A DNA stretch of 64,000 bases from an uncultured Methylophaga sp. (GTDB lineage: Bacteria > Pseudomonadota > Gammaproteobacteria > Nitrosococcales > Methylophagaceae): assembly GCF_947259025.1 (NCBI RefSeq), contig NZ_CAMYKO010000005.1, positions 310,001 to 374,000 of the forward strand. The letters are read 5' to 3'. The translations under genes and the position numbers were made by a program. The notes beneath the pieces were generated by a model. It ran no database searches. It saw only the letters and a list, made by a program, of their open reading frames with translations, and was not told where the DNA came from. Positions 45,991-57,866 of this stretch are shown here, piece after piece. Each line of letters starts with the position of its first letter. Position 1 is the stretch's first letter.

Positions 45991-46030
45991 ACGGGGACGG
46001 TCGTGCAAGCGACCGTCCCCGTTTTGTTTG
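45991..46030 (+). terminator. Intrinsic terminator after ilvC
   Basis: Perfect 13-bp stem (ACGGGGACGGTCG and its complement) with a TGCAAG loop, followed by TTTGTTTG. Ends the ilv operon. Confidence 0.88.
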
Positions 46031-46079
46031 CGTCAGGGGAATGTCATAATGACAGCATTGATTTTCAGGGAGTGTATTG

Positions 46080-46823
46080 ATGGTCAGCAGTGATAAACAG
46101 CAACGTCGTGGTATTTACCTTTTGCCTAACCTGTTTACCACCGCCGGTTTGTTTGCCGGTTTTTATGCCATTGTCGCGGCTATTCGCGGTGACTTTGAGT
46201 CAGCGGCCATTGCCGTGTTCGTAGCCATGATCATGGACGGCCTGGATGGTCGCATCGCCCGTATGACCAACACCCAGAGTGCATTCGGCGCCGAATATGA
46301 CAGCCTCGCCGATATGGTGGCTTTCGGGCTGGCACCGGCTTTGGTGATTTTCCTGTGGACGCTGCTCGATATGGGCAAGTTCGGCTGGATGATTGCCTTT
46401 ATTTATGCCGCTTGTGGCGCCCTGCGCCTGGCCCGTTTTAATACCCAGATTGGCACTGCTGACAAGCGTTACTTCCAGGGATTGCCGAGTCCGGCCGCCG
46501 CTGCAACAGTGGCAGGCTGGGTCTGGCTGGGCACTGATCGCGGGCTGGATCCGGTGATTCTGACCAATGTCGCTGTGCCGATTACCTTCTTCTGCGCCAT
46601 TTTAATGGTCAGTTCCATGCGTTATTACAGCTTCAAGGATCTGGATTTCAGAAACCGGGTGCCGTTTATCAAGATGCTGGCCTTGGTGCTGATTTTTGCC
46701 TTGGTGGCAAACGACCCACCTTTAGTCTTGTTTTTGGCGTTTCTTACCTATGCTGTTTCAGGACCGGTCTTTACCCTGTTTAAACTGCGCCAGCGCCGCA
46801 GCGAGCGCGCCCACAACAAGTAA
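46080..46823 (+). CDS. pssA: CDP-diacylglycerol-serine O-phosphatidyltransferase
   Basis: 247 residues from ATG 46080, nine bases after AGGGAG; a TTG one codon earlier is less likely. The CDP-alcohol transferase motif is present: DGLDGRIARM...GAEYDSLADM near residues 57-84. About seven hydrophobic segments. It makes phosphatidylserine, precursor of phosphatidylethanolamine, in the inner membrane; this is the membrane type II enzyme, unlike E. coli PssA. Placed between ilvC and leuA, as in several gammaproteobacteria. Confidence 0.93.
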   Translation: MVSSDKQQRRGIYLLPNLFTTAGLFAGFYAIVAAIRGDFESAAIAVFVAMIMDGLDGRIARMTNTQSAFGAEYDSLADMVAFGLAPALVIFLWTLLDMGKFGWMIAFIYAACGALRLARFNTQIGTADKRYFQGLPSPAAAATVAGWVWLGTDRGLDPVILTNVAVPITFFCAILMVSSMRYYSFKDLDFRNRVPFIKMLALVLIFALVANDPPLVLFLAFLTYAVSGPVFTLFKLRQRRSERAHNK

Positions 46824-46917
46824 TGGCTTGGCAGCCAGGCTTTTTGCTTCTAATATTGTATCGATCCCACCCAACATCGCAGCAGCGCAGCGATAGCCAC
46901 TGCGATGGAGCAGATAA

Positions 46918-48450
46918 ATGACTGAACAACTGATTATTTTTGACACCACCCTGCGTGACGGCGAACAAAGCCCCGGCGCCTCGATGACCAAAGATGAAAA
47001 GGTCCGCATTGCCAAGGCGCTGGAACGCATGCGGGTGGATGTGATCGAAGCCGGTTTTGCCATTGCCAGCAAGGGTGACTTTGAGGCCGTCGAAGCCGTG
47101 GCCAAGGCCGTTAAAGACAGTCGGATCTGCAGCTTGTCGCGAGCTCTGGATGCCGATATTGATCGTGCCGGTGAAGCCCTCAGACCGGCCAACGCTTCAC
47201 GTATTCATACCTTTATCGCCACTTCGCCGATTCATATGAAAATGAAATTGCGGATGGAACCGGATCAGGTGATCGAAAATGCGGTCCGTGCCGTGAAACG
47301 TGCACGCCAGCACACCGATGATGTCGAGTTCTCACCGGAAGACGCAGGCCGCAGTGATACCGATTTTCTGTGCCGGATCCTGGAAGCTGTGATCGACGCC
47401 GGGGCAACCACGCTCAATATTCCTGATACCGTCGGTTATAACCTGCCGAATCAGTTCGGCAGCCTGATTGGCACTTTACGTGAGCGTATTCCTAACGCGG
47501 ATAAAGCCGTTTTCTCGGTGCATTGCCACAACGATCTGGGCCTGGCCGTGGCCAACTCTTTATCAGCAGTGATGAATGGCGCCCGCCAGGTGGAGTGCAC
47601 GATTAACGGTCTGGGCGAACGGGCCGGTAATGCGGCGCTGGAAGAAGTGGTGATGGCGGTGCGGACCCGTCAGGATATGTTCCCCTGCGATACCAACATC
47701 GATACCCAGCACATCGTTGCGGCATCGCGTCTGGTGTCCGGTGTCACCGGTTTCCTGGTTCAGCCTAATAAGGCGATTGTTGGTGCCAATGCCTTTGCGC
47801 ACGAATCCGGCATTCACCAGGATGGCGTGCTGAAAAACCGTGAAACCTACGAAATCATGCGCGCTGAAGATGTCGGCTGGAATACCAACCGTATGGTGTT
47901 AGGTAAACATTCCGGTCGCAATGCTTTTCGCAGCCGCTTGCTGGAACTGGGTATTGAGCTTGACTCTGAGGCTGAACTCAACGCTGCTTTTACCCGTTTC
48001 AAAGAACTGGCCGACAAGAAGCACGAAATCTACGATGAGGATCTTCAGGCTTTGGTCAGTGATGTAGTGGCGGCCACTGATGAGAGGATTAGCCTGGTAT
48101 CAATGAAAGTCTGCAGCGAGACTGGGGAAACACCCGAGGCATCCATTACCTTATCGGTTGATGGTCATGAAAGGCATACACAGACCAGTGGCAGCGGGCC
48201 GGTCGATGCAGCATTCAAGGCGATAGAATCTATCGTGCAAAGCCACACCGAGCTACAGCTTTATTCGGTCAGTAACATCACCACCGGCACAGATGCGCAG
48301 GGCGAGGTCAATGTGCGGCTGGAAAAAGGTGGACGTATTGTCAGCGGTCAGGGGGCCGATACCGATATTGTGATTGCTTCGGCTAAAGCCTATCTGAATG
48401 CACTGAACAAAATCCTTGAACCGGCTGAGCGAGCTCACCCGCAGGTCTGA
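46918..48450 (+). CDS. leuA: 2-isopropylmalate synthase
   Basis: 510 residues. HMGL-like barrel with [12 protein letters not shown] at residues 12-23, the metal-binding [14 protein letters not shown] (about 200-213) and [14 protein letters not shown], and a C-terminal LeuA dimer regulatory domain (about 385-505) for leucine feedback. It joins acetyl-CoA to 2-oxoisovalerate, the first step to leucine. GGAG lies 10 bases before the ATG. Stop overlaps the next start (TGATG). Confidence 0.96.
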   Translation: MTEQLIIFDTTLRDGEQSPGASMTKDEKVRIAKALERMRVDVIEAGFAIASKGDFEAVEAVAKAVKDSRICSLSRALDADIDRAGEALRPANASRIHTFIATSPIHMKMKLRMEPDQVIENAVRAVKRARQHTDDVEFSPEDAGRSDTDFLCRILEAVIDAGATTLNIPDTVGYNLPNQFGSLIGTLRERIPNADKAVFSVHCHNDLGLAVANSLSAVMNGARQVECTINGLGERAGNAALEEVVMAVRTRQDMFPCDTNIDTQHIVAASRLVSGVTGFLVQPNKAIVGANAFAHESGIHQDGVLKNRETYEIMRAEDVGWNTNRMVLGKHSGRNAFRSRLLELGIELDSEAELNAAFTRFKELADKKHEIYDEDLQALVSDVVAATDERISLVSMKVCSETGETPEASITLSVDGHERHTQTSGSGPVDAAFKAIESIVQSHTELQLYSVSNITTGTDAQGEVNVRLEKGGRIVSGQGADTDIVIASAKAYLNALNKILEPAERAHPQV

Positions 48451-48890
48451 TGATGCTAACAAACCGCCAACATAGCGTGCTTGCTGATATTGGGATCAGC
48501 GTCTGGCAACGCCGTCAACAAGCGCAACCCGTAGCGCAAAAAACTGTATCATCAGCGTCAGTTTTTGAGTCAGCGGAGCCTGTTATCAACACGGCGGATG
48601 CGATGCTGTCAGTTATCGTTGATGAAGCCCTTGATGACAGCAAACAATTGCTGCTGGGCGCTATGCTCAAGGCAGTCGGGCTGACATCAGACCAAGTAGC
48701 GACGCTTAACAGTCAGCAATTCTCAGCGCAGTCAGATAGCAACAAACCGCTGTTGATTCTGGGTGACGTGCCATTATCAGAGATTCAGGCGCAAAAATAC
48801 CGTTGTCCTGGTCTTGACGAAATGCTGCAACAACCACAGCGCAAAGCGAATGCCTGGCAGACTTTGCAGAAACTGAAATTGGTGTTGTAA
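48450..48890 (+). CDS. holD: DNA polymerase III psi subunit (HolD-like)
   Basis: 146 residues. N-terminal LADIGISVWQRR matches the psi segment that contacts chi (Y/L-xxMGI-xxW-xxR), and the C-terminal half has LLILGDVPLSEI and KANAWQTLQKL of the family. The gene upstream of rimI is holD in E. coli too, which supports the call for this poorly conserved protein. It links the clamp loader to single-stranded DNA-binding protein through chi. A low-complexity Gln/Ala/Ser stretch fills residues 25-50. Starts at the leuA stop. Confidence 0.8.
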   Translation: MMLTNRQHSVLADIGISVWQRRQQAQPVAQKTVSSASVFESAEPVINTADAMLSVIVDEALDDSKQLLLGAMLKAVGLTSDQVATLNSQQFSAQSDSNKPLLILGDVPLSEIQAQKYRCPGLDEMLQQPQRKANAWQTLQKLKLVL

Positions 48891-48902
48891 ACGGACACTG
48901 CC

Positions 48903-49373
48903 ATGATGTTGCCGCGGGTAATGCTTGATGAAGACTTGCATGAGGTTCACGCCATAGAAAAGGCAGCCAACCGCTTTCCCTGGAGTGTTAAAAACTTCGC
49001 TGACAGCCTGGATGCCGGTCATTATGCCTGGGTTTACTGTGACGCCTTTGATGTCATTATCGGCTTCGCGGTGGTGCAACTGGTGATGGATGAGGCGCAT
49101 CTGCTGAATATCTGCGTACGGCCTGATATGCAGCGGCAGGGGTACGGACGGCGTATTCTTGAACATATCATCGATCATGCCAAAAGCCGGGCTGCCGAGT
49201 TGATTATCCTCGAAGTCCGGCGTTCCAACCAGCGGGCGCAGATCCTCTACGAACAACTGGGCTTTAACCAGATGTCGGTGCGGCGTGGTTACTATCCGGC
49301 TGAAAAGGGCAGGGAAGATGCCATCCTGATGGGGCTGGATCTGACCAGCCTGTCGATATACAACGATGCCTGA
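48903..49373 (+). CDS. rimI: Ribosomal-protein-S18-alanine N-acetyltransferase
   Basis: 156 residues. GNAT fold with [18 protein letters not shown], the acetyl-CoA loop [18 protein letters not shown] near residues 74-91, and [19 protein letters not shown], the RimI signature. It acetylates the N-terminal alanine of ribosomal protein S18. Follows holD by 12 bp, as in E. coli. Start could be ATG 48903 or 48906. Confidence 0.93.
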   Translation: MMLPRVMLDEDLHEVHAIEKAANRFPWSVKNFADSLDAGHYAWVYCDAFDVIIGFAVVQLVMDEAHLLNICVRPDMQRQGYGRRILEHIIDHAKSRAAELIILEVRRSNQRAQILYEQLGFNQMSVRRGYYPAEKGREDAILMGLDLTSLSIYNDA

Positions 49374-49474
49374 CCGCCTCACAGCGCTTGGCTGACTTGC
49401 TATCAGGCCAACCCTCTTTTAAACTGTCCAAGCTAGTTACTCGGTTACATTTTCACATTTTAGGAGATAATAAT

Positions 49475-50056
49475 ATGGCTTTTGAATTGCCACCTCTTCC
49501 TTATGCACAAAACGCACTGGAACCTACCATTTCAGCTGAAACGCTTGAATATCACTATGGCAAGCACCATCAGACTTATGTGAACAACCTGAACAACCTG
49601 GTACCGGGCACTGAGTTTGAAGGCCTGTCTCTGGAAGAAATTATCACTAAAGCCAGCGGCGGCGTCTTCAACAATGCAGCCCAGGTATGGAACCACACTT
49701 TCTACTGGAACTGCATGACACCCGATGCCAAAGGCGCGCCTTCCGGTGATCTGGCGGCTGCCATTGACAGCACATTCGGTTCGTTTGATGCGTTCAAGGA
49801 ACAATTCAGCAAATCAGCAGCCACCAACTTCGGCTCAGGCTGGACTTGGCTGGTGAAAAACAGCGACGGCAGCATTGCTATCGCCAACACCAGTAATGCG
49901 GGTTGCCCACTGACTGATGGTCAGACGCCACTGCTGACTGTTGATGTCTGGGAACACGCTTACTACATCGATTACCGCAACGCCCGTCCTAAGTACCTGG
50001 AAGCCTTCTGGGGTCTGGTTAACTGGGACTTCGTTGAAGCTAACTACGCGGCCTGA
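49475..50056 (+). CDS. sodB: Superoxide dismutase [Fe]
   Basis: 193 residues from ATG 49475 ([10 protein letters not shown]), with AGGAGA eight bases upstream; the longer frame to 49388 adds unconserved residues. Metal ligands: HYGKHH near residue 27, the histidine in QVWNHTFYW (about 74), and [10 protein letters not shown] (Asp and His, about 157-161). The residues around the site fit the iron form. It removes superoxide in the cytoplasm. Followed by a terminator at 50123. Confidence 0.95.
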   Translation: MAFELPPLPYAQNALEPTISAETLEYHYGKHHQTYVNNLNNLVPGTEFEGLSLEEIITKASGGVFNNAAQVWNHTFYWNCMTPDAKGAPSGDLAAAIDSTFGSFDAFKEQFSKSAATNFGSGWTWLVKNSDGSIAIANTSNAGCPLTDGQTPLLTVDVWEHAYYIDYRNARPKYLEAFWGLVNWDFVEANYAA

Positions 50057-50122
50057 TAATAACGGAGTGGCGTAAAGTTTACTTCCACCCCGATTACTTA
50101 TAAAATACCGCTTTTTTGATTG

Positions 50123-50152
50123 ATGGCAGTTTCGTCAGAAACTGCCATTTTT
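50123..50152 (+). terminator. Intrinsic terminator after sodB
   Basis: ATGGCAGTTTC, GTCA loop, GAAACTGCCAT, then TTTT: an 11-bp perfect stem. It lies 66 bp past the sodB stop and 50 bp before argD. Confidence 0.85.
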
Positions 50153-50201
50153 CGTTTTAAAGACCGGTTTTTTTATGCCGTCACGGCAAGGAGTTCAGGC
50201 C

Positions 50202-51401
50202 ATGACAGATTCCGTTATGCCCACATACGGGCGCCTCGATGTTGCATTTGCAAAAGGACAAGGTGCCTGGTTAACCGATACCAACGACAAGCAGTATCTC
50301 GATGCACTGAGTGGTATTGCTGTCTGTAATCTGGGGCATAGTCATCCAGCCGTGACCCGAGCGATTCAGCATCAGGCTGAAACGCTGGTACATACCTCCA
50401 ATTTCTACCATATCCCGTTGCAAAGCCAACTGGCTGATCGTTTAAGCGTATTGTCCGGTATGGAGCAGGTGTTTTTCTGTAACTCCGGTGCCGAAGCCAA
50501 TGAAGCAGCGATCAAGATTGCCCGTAAATACGGTCACAACAAAGGTATTGATAAACCGGTAGTGATCGTCATGGACGGCAGTTTCCACGGTCGTACCATG
50601 GCCACATTGACTGCCACCGGCAATGCCAAGGTTCAGGTGGGTTTTGATCCGCTGCTGCCGGGCTTTGTCCGTGTCCCATACAACGATCTGGACGCATTAC
50701 GCATGGCTATCGGTCACTGGCCGGAAGCAGTAGCGGTGATGCTCGAACCTATCCAGGGCGAGGGTGGGGTTAAAACCCCGGACCCGGAATTCCTGGCTGG
50801 CGTCAGATCGATTTGCACGCAGCGTAAACTGCTGATGATCCTGGATGAAGTGCAGACCGGTATTGGCCGTACCGGCCAGTGGTTTGCTTTCCAGCACAAA
50901 GATGATGTGCTGCCTGATGTCATGACCCTGGCCAAAGGCCTAGGCAACGGCATGCCTATTGGTGCCTGCCTGGTGGCGGATAAAGCCGTAGGCGTGCTGG
51001 AAGCCGGCAATCACGGTTCGACATTCGGCGGTAACCCCTTGGCCTGCAGTGCTGCGCTTGCGGTGCTGGACACTATCGAAAAAGATAAGCTGTTGAGTCA
51101 TGTACAACAGCTCGGCGCTTATATGCTGGCTGCTTTTGCGGAGCGGCTGGAAGACCAGGCCGGTGTTAAAGATATCCGTGGCCAGGGACTGATGCTGGGC
51201 ATTGAACTCACTGTCCCTTGTGCGGCACTGGTCAAACAGGCCCTGGAGGAAGGGCTGTTGATCAATGTGACCGCTGATTCTGTGCTGCGTTTGTTGCCGC
51301 CCCTGATCATAAACCAGGAAGAAGCGGACCTGATTGTTGAAAAAGTGTGCAAATTGGTACGTGACTTTTTATCGACCCACGCTGTTGAGAGCGTTGCCTG
51401 A
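50202..51401 (+). CDS. argD: Acetylornithine aminotransferase
   Basis: 399 residues from ATG 50202, eight bases after AAGGAG; the frame from 50175 includes that ribosome site and is rejected. Class III aminotransferase with [18 protein letters not shown] (about 98-115), [12 protein letters not shown], and the cofactor lysine in [12 protein letters not shown] (about 247). It makes acetylornithine with glutamate as donor in arginine synthesis. Stop overlaps the argF start (TGATG). Confidence 0.95.
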   Translation: MTDSVMPTYGRLDVAFAKGQGAWLTDTNDKQYLDALSGIAVCNLGHSHPAVTRAIQHQAETLVHTSNFYHIPLQSQLADRLSVLSGMEQVFFCNSGAEANEAAIKIARKYGHNKGIDKPVVIVMDGSFHGRTMATLTATGNAKVQVGFDPLLPGFVRVPYNDLDALRMAIGHWPEAVAVMLEPIQGEGGVKTPDPEFLAGVRSICTQRKLLMILDEVQTGIGRTGQWFAFQHKDDVLPDVMTLAKGLGNGMPIGACLVADKAVGVLEAGNHGSTFGGNPLACSAALAVLDTIEKDKLLSHVQQLGAYMLAAFAERLEDQAGVKDIRGQGLMLGIELTVPCAALVKQALEEGLLINVTADSVLRLLPPLIINQEEADLIVEKVCKLVRDFLSTHAVESVA

Positions 51402-52300
51402 TGAACCATTTTCTGACTCTGAAAGACCTCAGCCCTGCCGAACTGAAACAACTGATCCAGCGGGCCGCCGAACTGAAATTGATGCAACACCGTGGTGAGC
51501 TGTATCAGCCGCTCAAAGGTAAAGTGCTGGCGATGATTTTTGAAAAGTCATCGACCCGTACCCGGGTGTCGTTCGAGTCGGCTATGGTGCAATTCGGTGG
51601 GGGTTCTATCTTTCTGTCGCCGGATGACACCCAGCTGGGTCGAGGTGAACCGCTGGAAGATTCAGCACGGGTGATCTCCAGCATGGTGGATGCAGTGATG
51701 ATCCGCACCTTTGAACACAGCAAGATCGAAACCTTTGCCCAGCATTCATCAGTACCGGTGATTAATGCCCTGACCGATGATTTTCATCCCTGTCAGTTAC
51801 TGGCTGATATGCAGACTTACCGGGAACACCGCGGTGATATTGCCGGCAAGAAAGTGGTGTGGATTGGCGACGGCAACAATATGTGCCACTCCTATATCAA
51901 TGCGGCGCAGCAATTTGATTTTGAGCTGCATATTGCGACACCCGCTGGTTATGAACCGGATCAGCGCATCGTTGATAGTGTAAAGGCAGACATCAAACTG
52001 TTTAATGATCCCAAAGCTGCGGCTGAGGGCGCTGATCTAATCGTTACTGATGTTTGGGCCAGTATGGGCCAGGAAGAAGAGCAGCGTAAACGCGAGCAGG
52101 CTTTTGCGGCGTTTCAGGTCAACCAGTCAGTGATGTCAGTGGCAGCTGATGATGCGCTGTTTATGCATTGTCTGCCGGCGCATCGCGGTGAAGAAGTCAG
52201 CGCTGAAGTCATCGACGGACCGCAAAGCGTGGTCTGGGACGAAGCAGAAAATCGCCTGCATGCGCAGAAAGCCCTGCTGGAATTCCTGATCGGCGAATAA
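51401..52300 (+). CDS. argF: Ornithine carbamoyltransferase
   Basis: 299 residues. Carbamoyl-phosphate motif [10 protein letters not shown] near residues 48-57, the HPCQLLAD loop (about 128-135), [12 protein letters not shown], and the ornithine-site [11 protein letters not shown] (about 255-265). It makes citrulline from ornithine. Coupled to argD, forming a two-gene arginine operon. Confidence 0.96.
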   Translation: MNHFLTLKDLSPAELKQLIQRAAELKLMQHRGELYQPLKGKVLAMIFEKSSTRTRVSFESAMVQFGGGSIFLSPDDTQLGRGEPLEDSARVISSMVDAVMIRTFEHSKIETFAQHSSVPVINALTDDFHPCQLLADMQTYREHRGDIAGKKVVWIGDGNNMCHSYINAAQQFDFELHIATPAGYEPDQRIVDSVKADIKLFNDPKAAAEGADLIVTDVWASMGQEEEQRKREQAFAAFQVNQSVMSVAADDALFMHCLPAHRGEEVSAEVIDGPQSVVWDEAENRLHAQKALLEFLIGE

Positions 52301-52301
52301 G

Positions 52302-52976
52302 CTAGCGGCTGAGTTGCTTCTCCAGCGCCTGCAGGCGTTCAATCGTGCCAATATCAGACCAGTCGCCGTGATAAAGCTGGCCACTGATCCGCATGTCGGC
52401 AATTGCTTGTTCAAATAGCGGTTTGAGGGCGCGTTTGCTGTTATCGAGGCCGGCAAACATCTCGGGCCGATACAGACCAATGCCACTGAAGGTCCACTTT
52501 GTGTCACTGACCGTGCTGAGGCGGGCAGCGGGATCAAGGCCAAAGTCACCGCCCGGGTTATGTGGCGGGTTATCCACCAGTACCAGATGGCACAGCATCT
52601 CTGCAGCCAGCATATCTGGGCTGATATCCCGGAAATCAAAGTCAGTCCAGATATCGCCGTTCACCACCAGAAAAGGGGCTTCGCCCAGTAATGGCAGCGC
52701 GTTGATAATACCGCCTGCGGTCTCCAGCCCACCGGCTGTTTCCGCTGAATACTGAATACGGGCACCATAGCGGCTGCCATCCCCCAAAAATTTCGGGAAC
52801 TGCTCGCCGAGGTGGGCATAGTTAATCACCAGATCATCAAAGCCTGCAGTGACCAGCGCATCGATCAGATATTCAATCAGTCTTTTCGGGCCTGCCTGAA
52901 TCAAGGGTTTGGGCGTGGTGTCGGTGAGTGGCCGCAGTCTTTCGCCGCGCCCGGCAGCGAGAATCATTGCTTTCAT
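52302..52976 (-). CDS. murU: N-acetylmuramate 1-phosphate uridylyltransferase
   Basis: 224 residues. Nucleotidyltransferase with AMILAAGRGERLRPLTDTTPKPL at the N-terminus and FLVVNGDIWTD near residue 100. Next to an AmgK-type kinase, with a four-base overlap, this matches the MurU/AmgK peptidoglycan-recycling pair known from Pseudomonas. It makes UDP-MurNAc from MurNAc-1-phosphate, bypassing new synthesis and fosfomycin-sensitive MurA. The two-base gap to the argF stop leaves no room for a bidirectional terminator. Confidence 0.9.
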   Translation of the reverse strand: MKAMILAAGRGERLRPLTDTTPKPLIQAGPKRLIEYLIDALVTAGFDDLVINYAHLGEQFPKFLGDGSRYGARIQYSAETAGGLETAGGIINALPLLGEAPFLVVNGDIWTDFDFRDISPDMLAAEMLCHLVLVDNPPHNPGGDFGLDPAARLSTVSDTKWTFSGIGLYRPEMFAGLDNSKRALKPLFEQAIADMRISGQLYHGDWSDIGTIERLQALEKQLSR

Positions 52977-53968
52977 TGAATTGCCATAATCTCAGGGTTG
53001 TCGGTCAGATATGCATGTAAGGCGGCCAGTTCCGGATAAGACGCCGTCACCTGCAAAACATAACGTAAAGTCAGCGGCAGATCGGCCATATAGCCGGCCT
53101 TACCGTCGCGGTAGTTAAGTCGGCAGAAGATGCCCAGCACCTTCAGGTGACGCTGTAGTCCCATCAGATCAAACCAGCGCTTGAAACGAGAGCGGCTGAT
53201 ATTGCTGAACAGTCCGGCTTTTTCTGCCTGATCAAGGTAATAGTCCAGCCAGGCGTCGAGCCGTGACTGCGGCCATGCTATATAACAATCACGCAGCAGC
53301 GACACCAGATCGTAAGTAGCAGGGCCTATGACGGCATCCTGAAAATCAATCACGCCCACTTGCTGATTGTCAGCCAGCATCAGGTTACGGCTGTGATAGT
53401 CACGGTGAACGAAAAACTGCGGCTGAGACTTTGCGTTATCGAGCAAGAGGGTGAACACCTCATCTAGACAGTCCGGCGGTTTCAGCGATAAATGTCGGCC
53501 CAGAAACCATTCAGGAAATAAATCCATCTCCTGCTGCAAGCGGGCTTTGTCATACGGCGGCAGTTTTATGTCGCTGACAGGCGATTGTTGCATTTTGATG
53601 ATTTCATCAATCGCTGCCCGGTACAGCCTATCTGCCGAATCGTCATTTAATTGCGATAAATATGAGCTGTTACCCAAGTCGCTGAGCAGTAAGAAACCCT
53701 GCTCCAAATCGCAGGCAATAATCTCCGGCACATGAATGTGAAATTGGGCCAGAAAACGGGCAATCGTGACGAACGGCTGACTGTCCTCATGCTGGGGTGG
53801 GGCATCCATCACTATCAGGCTTTTTTCATCCTGCCACAGCCGAAAGTATCGGCGAAAGCTGGCATCACTGGAAGCCACTTCAATGCTAAATGCCGTGTGG
53901 GGCAATAAGGTGAGCAGCCATTTTCTAAGCTGGCTCAAACGGGGATCAGTCTCTGAATCAATATTCAT
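52973..53968 (-). CDS. amgK: N-acetylmuramate/N-acetylglucosamine kinase
   Basis: 331 residues. Phosphotransferase (APH) fold: catalytic loop VHRDYHSRNLML near residues 197-208 and the metal-binding VIDFQDAV near 214-221. With MurU downstream this is the anomeric sugar kinase that phosphorylates MurNAc in cell-wall recycling. In Pseudomonas it is next to lptD; here that neighbour is replaced by an unrelated secreted-protein gene. The start region is AT-rich and has no strong ribosome site. Confidence 0.9.
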   Translation of the reverse strand: MNIDSETDPRLSQLRKWLLTLLPHTAFSIEVASSDASFRRYFRLWQDEKSLIVMDAPPQHEDSQPFVTIARFLAQFHIHVPEIIACDLEQGFLLLSDLGNSSYLSQLNDDSADRLYRAAIDEIIKMQQSPVSDIKLPPYDKARLQQEMDLFPEWFLGRHLSLKPPDCLDEVFTLLLDNAKSQPQFFVHRDYHSRNLMLADNQQVGVIDFQDAVIGPATYDLVSLLRDCYIAWPQSRLDAWLDYYLDQAEKAGLFSNISRSRFKRWFDLMGLQRHLKVLGIFCRLNYRDGKAGYMADLPLTLRYVLQVTASYPELAALHAYLTDNPEIMAIQ

Positions 53969-54162
53969 CTAATTTGTTACAAACTATATTTAAATTATTG
54001 TTATAAATGAGTAAATCTGATTTATTAATGCTGAGTTTATGTGTCAAAATCAGGTTGCCCAGCCGGTTTCAGCCTGGCTATCATTAGGGAATTATTCCCG
54101 GTATTATCTGTCCATGTAGCTGGATTAAGCCAATTAACAACATTAGCAACAATGGAGTCGCA

Positions 54163-54573
54163 ATGAAAATCACCCTGTTTACTGCTGCCTTGATGGCCGC
54201 ATCCACCTTGGCTGTCGCCAAAGATTACGTGACGCCGGCTGACCTGTCTGCCGATGCGTCCGACAAAATGTACAGTATCCTGACTCAGTACAATAGCTGC
54301 ATGATGCAGTCACGCCTCAAACCGATGGTAGAAGAGATCAAGTCAGGCCAGGATCTTGCCAACAAAATCATGCAAGGCTGCGAAACCCACCTTGATGCGC
54401 TCAAAACTCACCTGGGCGGCAACAACGTTGAACCCACTCTAGTAGAGGGCATGGCTAAAAAAATGCGTTCACGCGCTGCCCGTAAACTGATGACCGATAC
54501 CATGAACAATCTGGCGGCTCAGGCTAACGCGGCTGGCAATGCCGAGAAGATGCAGGAAAAACCGGCTGAATAA
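54163..54573 (+). CDS. Secreted hypothetical protein
   Basis: 136 residues with a signal peptide (residues 1-19, cleavage near AVAKD). The mature part is predicted helical, with two cysteines (SCMMQ and GCETH) that could form a disulfide, and an Ala/Asn/Met-rich tail. I recognise no family. GGAGTCGCA precedes the ATG. It stands alone between amgK and the convergent maf-type gene, with one base to the latter's stop. Confidence 0.7.
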   Translation: MKITLFTAALMAASTLAVAKDYVTPADLSADASDKMYSILTQYNSCMMQSRLKPMVEEIKSGQDLANKIMQGCETHLDALKTHLGGNNVEPTLVEGMAKKMRSRAARKLMTDTMNNLAAQANAAGNAEKMQEKPAE

Positions 54574-54574
54574 G

Positions 54575-55165
54575 TCAGTGATTTAGCTGTAGCACATCGA
54601 TGTGTTCATGATCCAGCATGTCGATTAGCCGAATCAGCGGCAACCCTATCAATGTGTTGGGATCGTCTCCCACCAGTTTTGAAAACAGGCTGATACCAAA
54701 GCCTTCAGATTTAAAACTGCCCGCGCACTGATAGGGTTGTTCTTTTTTCAGGTAAAAATCAATCTGGCTTTCACTGAGTTTGCGAAAATGCACGGTAAAC
54801 GGCTCCACCGTCGACTGCATATGTTGATTTTTGGCATTGTACAAAGCGAGTCCGGTCAAAAAAGTCACGTCCTGACCTGACGCCCGTTTGAGCTGGGCCA
54901 TCGCATTCTGATGGTTACCCGGCTTGCCCAGAATATCCTTGCCAATCACCGCCACTTGATCGGAACCGATGATCAAGGCCTCGGGGTGGGTTTTGGCAAT
55001 CTCCAAAGCTTTACTGCTGGCCAGCCTTTTGACCAGTTGCGTCGGGCTTTCGCCGGCTGCCGGTGTTTCATCAATATCCGGCGAGACCTGGGTAAAGCTC
55101 AGATTGAGTTTTTCCAGTAACTCAGCACGAAAGGGTGAACTGGAACCAAGAATCAATTGCTGCAT
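54575..55165 (-). CDS. yceF: Maf-family nucleotide pyrophosphatase (YceF type, 7-methyl-GTP)
   Basis: 196 residues. Maf signatures [13 protein letters not shown] near residues 8-20, SPDIDETP (about 33-40), and IIGSDQVA (about 65-72). The SPFR and SPDIDE wording matches the YceF subgroup, which hydrolyses m7GTP, and not the dTTP/UTP subgroup. It removes modified nucleotides before they enter RNA or DNA. It is usually near rpmF/plsX; here it lies 20 bp after pgm, probably cotranscribed. Confidence 0.9.
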   Translation of the reverse strand: MQQLILGSSSPFRAELLEKLNLSFTQVSPDIDETPAAGESPTQLVKRLASSKALEIAKTHPEALIIGSDQVAVIGKDILGKPGNHQNAMAQLKRASGQDVTFLTGLALYNAKNQHMQSTVEPFTVHFRKLSESQIDFYLKKEQPYQCAGSFKSEGFGISLFSKLVGDDPNTLIGLPLIRLIDMLDHEHIDVLQLNH

Positions 55166-55185
55166 AGCTGTTCCGAATTATTTTC

Positions 55186-56823
<1,638 letters not shown>

Positions 56824-56905
56824 TCAATCCTGAGTAGAAACTGAGCATGAAAGCGGGGTCTGCTAGACTCAGCGCCTGACAGACGCAATCAACTATACTG
56901 ACTCC

Positions 56906-57805
56906 ATGACCAAGCCTCAACACAATGATAGAGCCCGGCTGATGCGCCTGGCCACCTATGCCTCAGTGGCCACTGCGCTGCTGCTGTTGCTGGCAAAACT
57001 GTTGGCCTGGTTTATCAGTGACTCAGTCAGCATGCTGGCGACGCTGGTCGATTCAGGGCTGGATTTACTGGCGTCACTGGTCAACCTGCTGGCAGTCCAC
57101 CATGCTTTGCAACCGGCCGACCGCGAACACCGCTTTGGCCATGGCAAAGCCGAGTCACTGGCCGGACTGGGGCAGGCGATGTTTATTGCCGGTTCGGCGA
57201 TAGTTCTGTTGCTGCAGGGGCTGAGTAGACTGATTAATCCCCAGCCACTTGAGAGAGGGCTGGAGCTGGGCGTGGGCGTAATGTTGTTTTCTATTGTGGT
57301 CACACTGGCGTTGGTCAGTTTTCAGCGCTATGTGATCCAACGTAGCGATTCGACTGCGATTAAAGCCGATGCGCTGCATTACAAGACTGACCTGCTGATC
57401 AATATTAGCGTCATTGCCGCGCTGGTGCTGGCCTATTATGGCTGGGTTTATATGGATCCTTTGTTTGCTATCGGCATCGCGCTATTTATCCTCTACAGTG
57501 CCTGGCAAATCGTGCGTGAAGCTATTGACCTGCTGATGGATCACGAGTTGCCCGACGAAGAGCGGCAGAAAATCCGCAACCTTATTATTAATCATCCGCA
57601 AGCGATCGGTTTTCATGATCTCAGAACCCGGCGCTCGGGCAATACCGTGTTTGTGCAATTACATCTGGAACTGGATGAAACACTGTCACTACGACAGGCG
57701 CATGCCATTGCTGACCAACTGGAACGTGAAGTCGCAGCCCTGTTTGACGAGGCTGAAGTCATCATTCACGAAGACCCCATTACACAATTACCGCTGAATT
57801 CTTAG
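56906..57805 (+). CDS. fieF: Cation diffusion facilitator, FieF/YiiP type
   Basis: 299 residues. Six transmembrane segments and a C-terminal domain. The metal sites follow the YiiP pattern: DSGLDLLAS in the second segment (two Asp, about 49-53) and HYKTD in the fifth (His and Asp, about 153-157), with C-terminal histidines (HEDP). It exports zinc, iron or related divalent metals by proton exchange. This is the chromosomal, housekeeping-type CDF, distinct from the HxxxD-type gene at 1444. Confidence 0.93.
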   Translation: MTKPQHNDRARLMRLATYASVATALLLLLAKLLAWFISDSVSMLATLVDSGLDLLASLVNLLAVHHALQPADREHRFGHGKAESLAGLGQAMFIAGSAIVLLLQGLSRLINPQPLERGLELGVGVMLFSIVVTLALVSFQRYVIQRSDSTAIKADALHYKTDLLINISVIAALVLAYYGWVYMDPLFAIGIALFILYSAWQIVREAIDLLMDHELPDEERQKIRNLIINHPQAIGFHDLRTRRSGNTVFVQLHLELDETLSLRQAHAIADQLEREVAALFDEAEVIIHEDPITQLPLNS

Positions 57806-57866
57806 CCACACAGAAACAGTCAATTTCGTATAATCTGTCCCTGAAATTAAACGAAGGGGAAACACC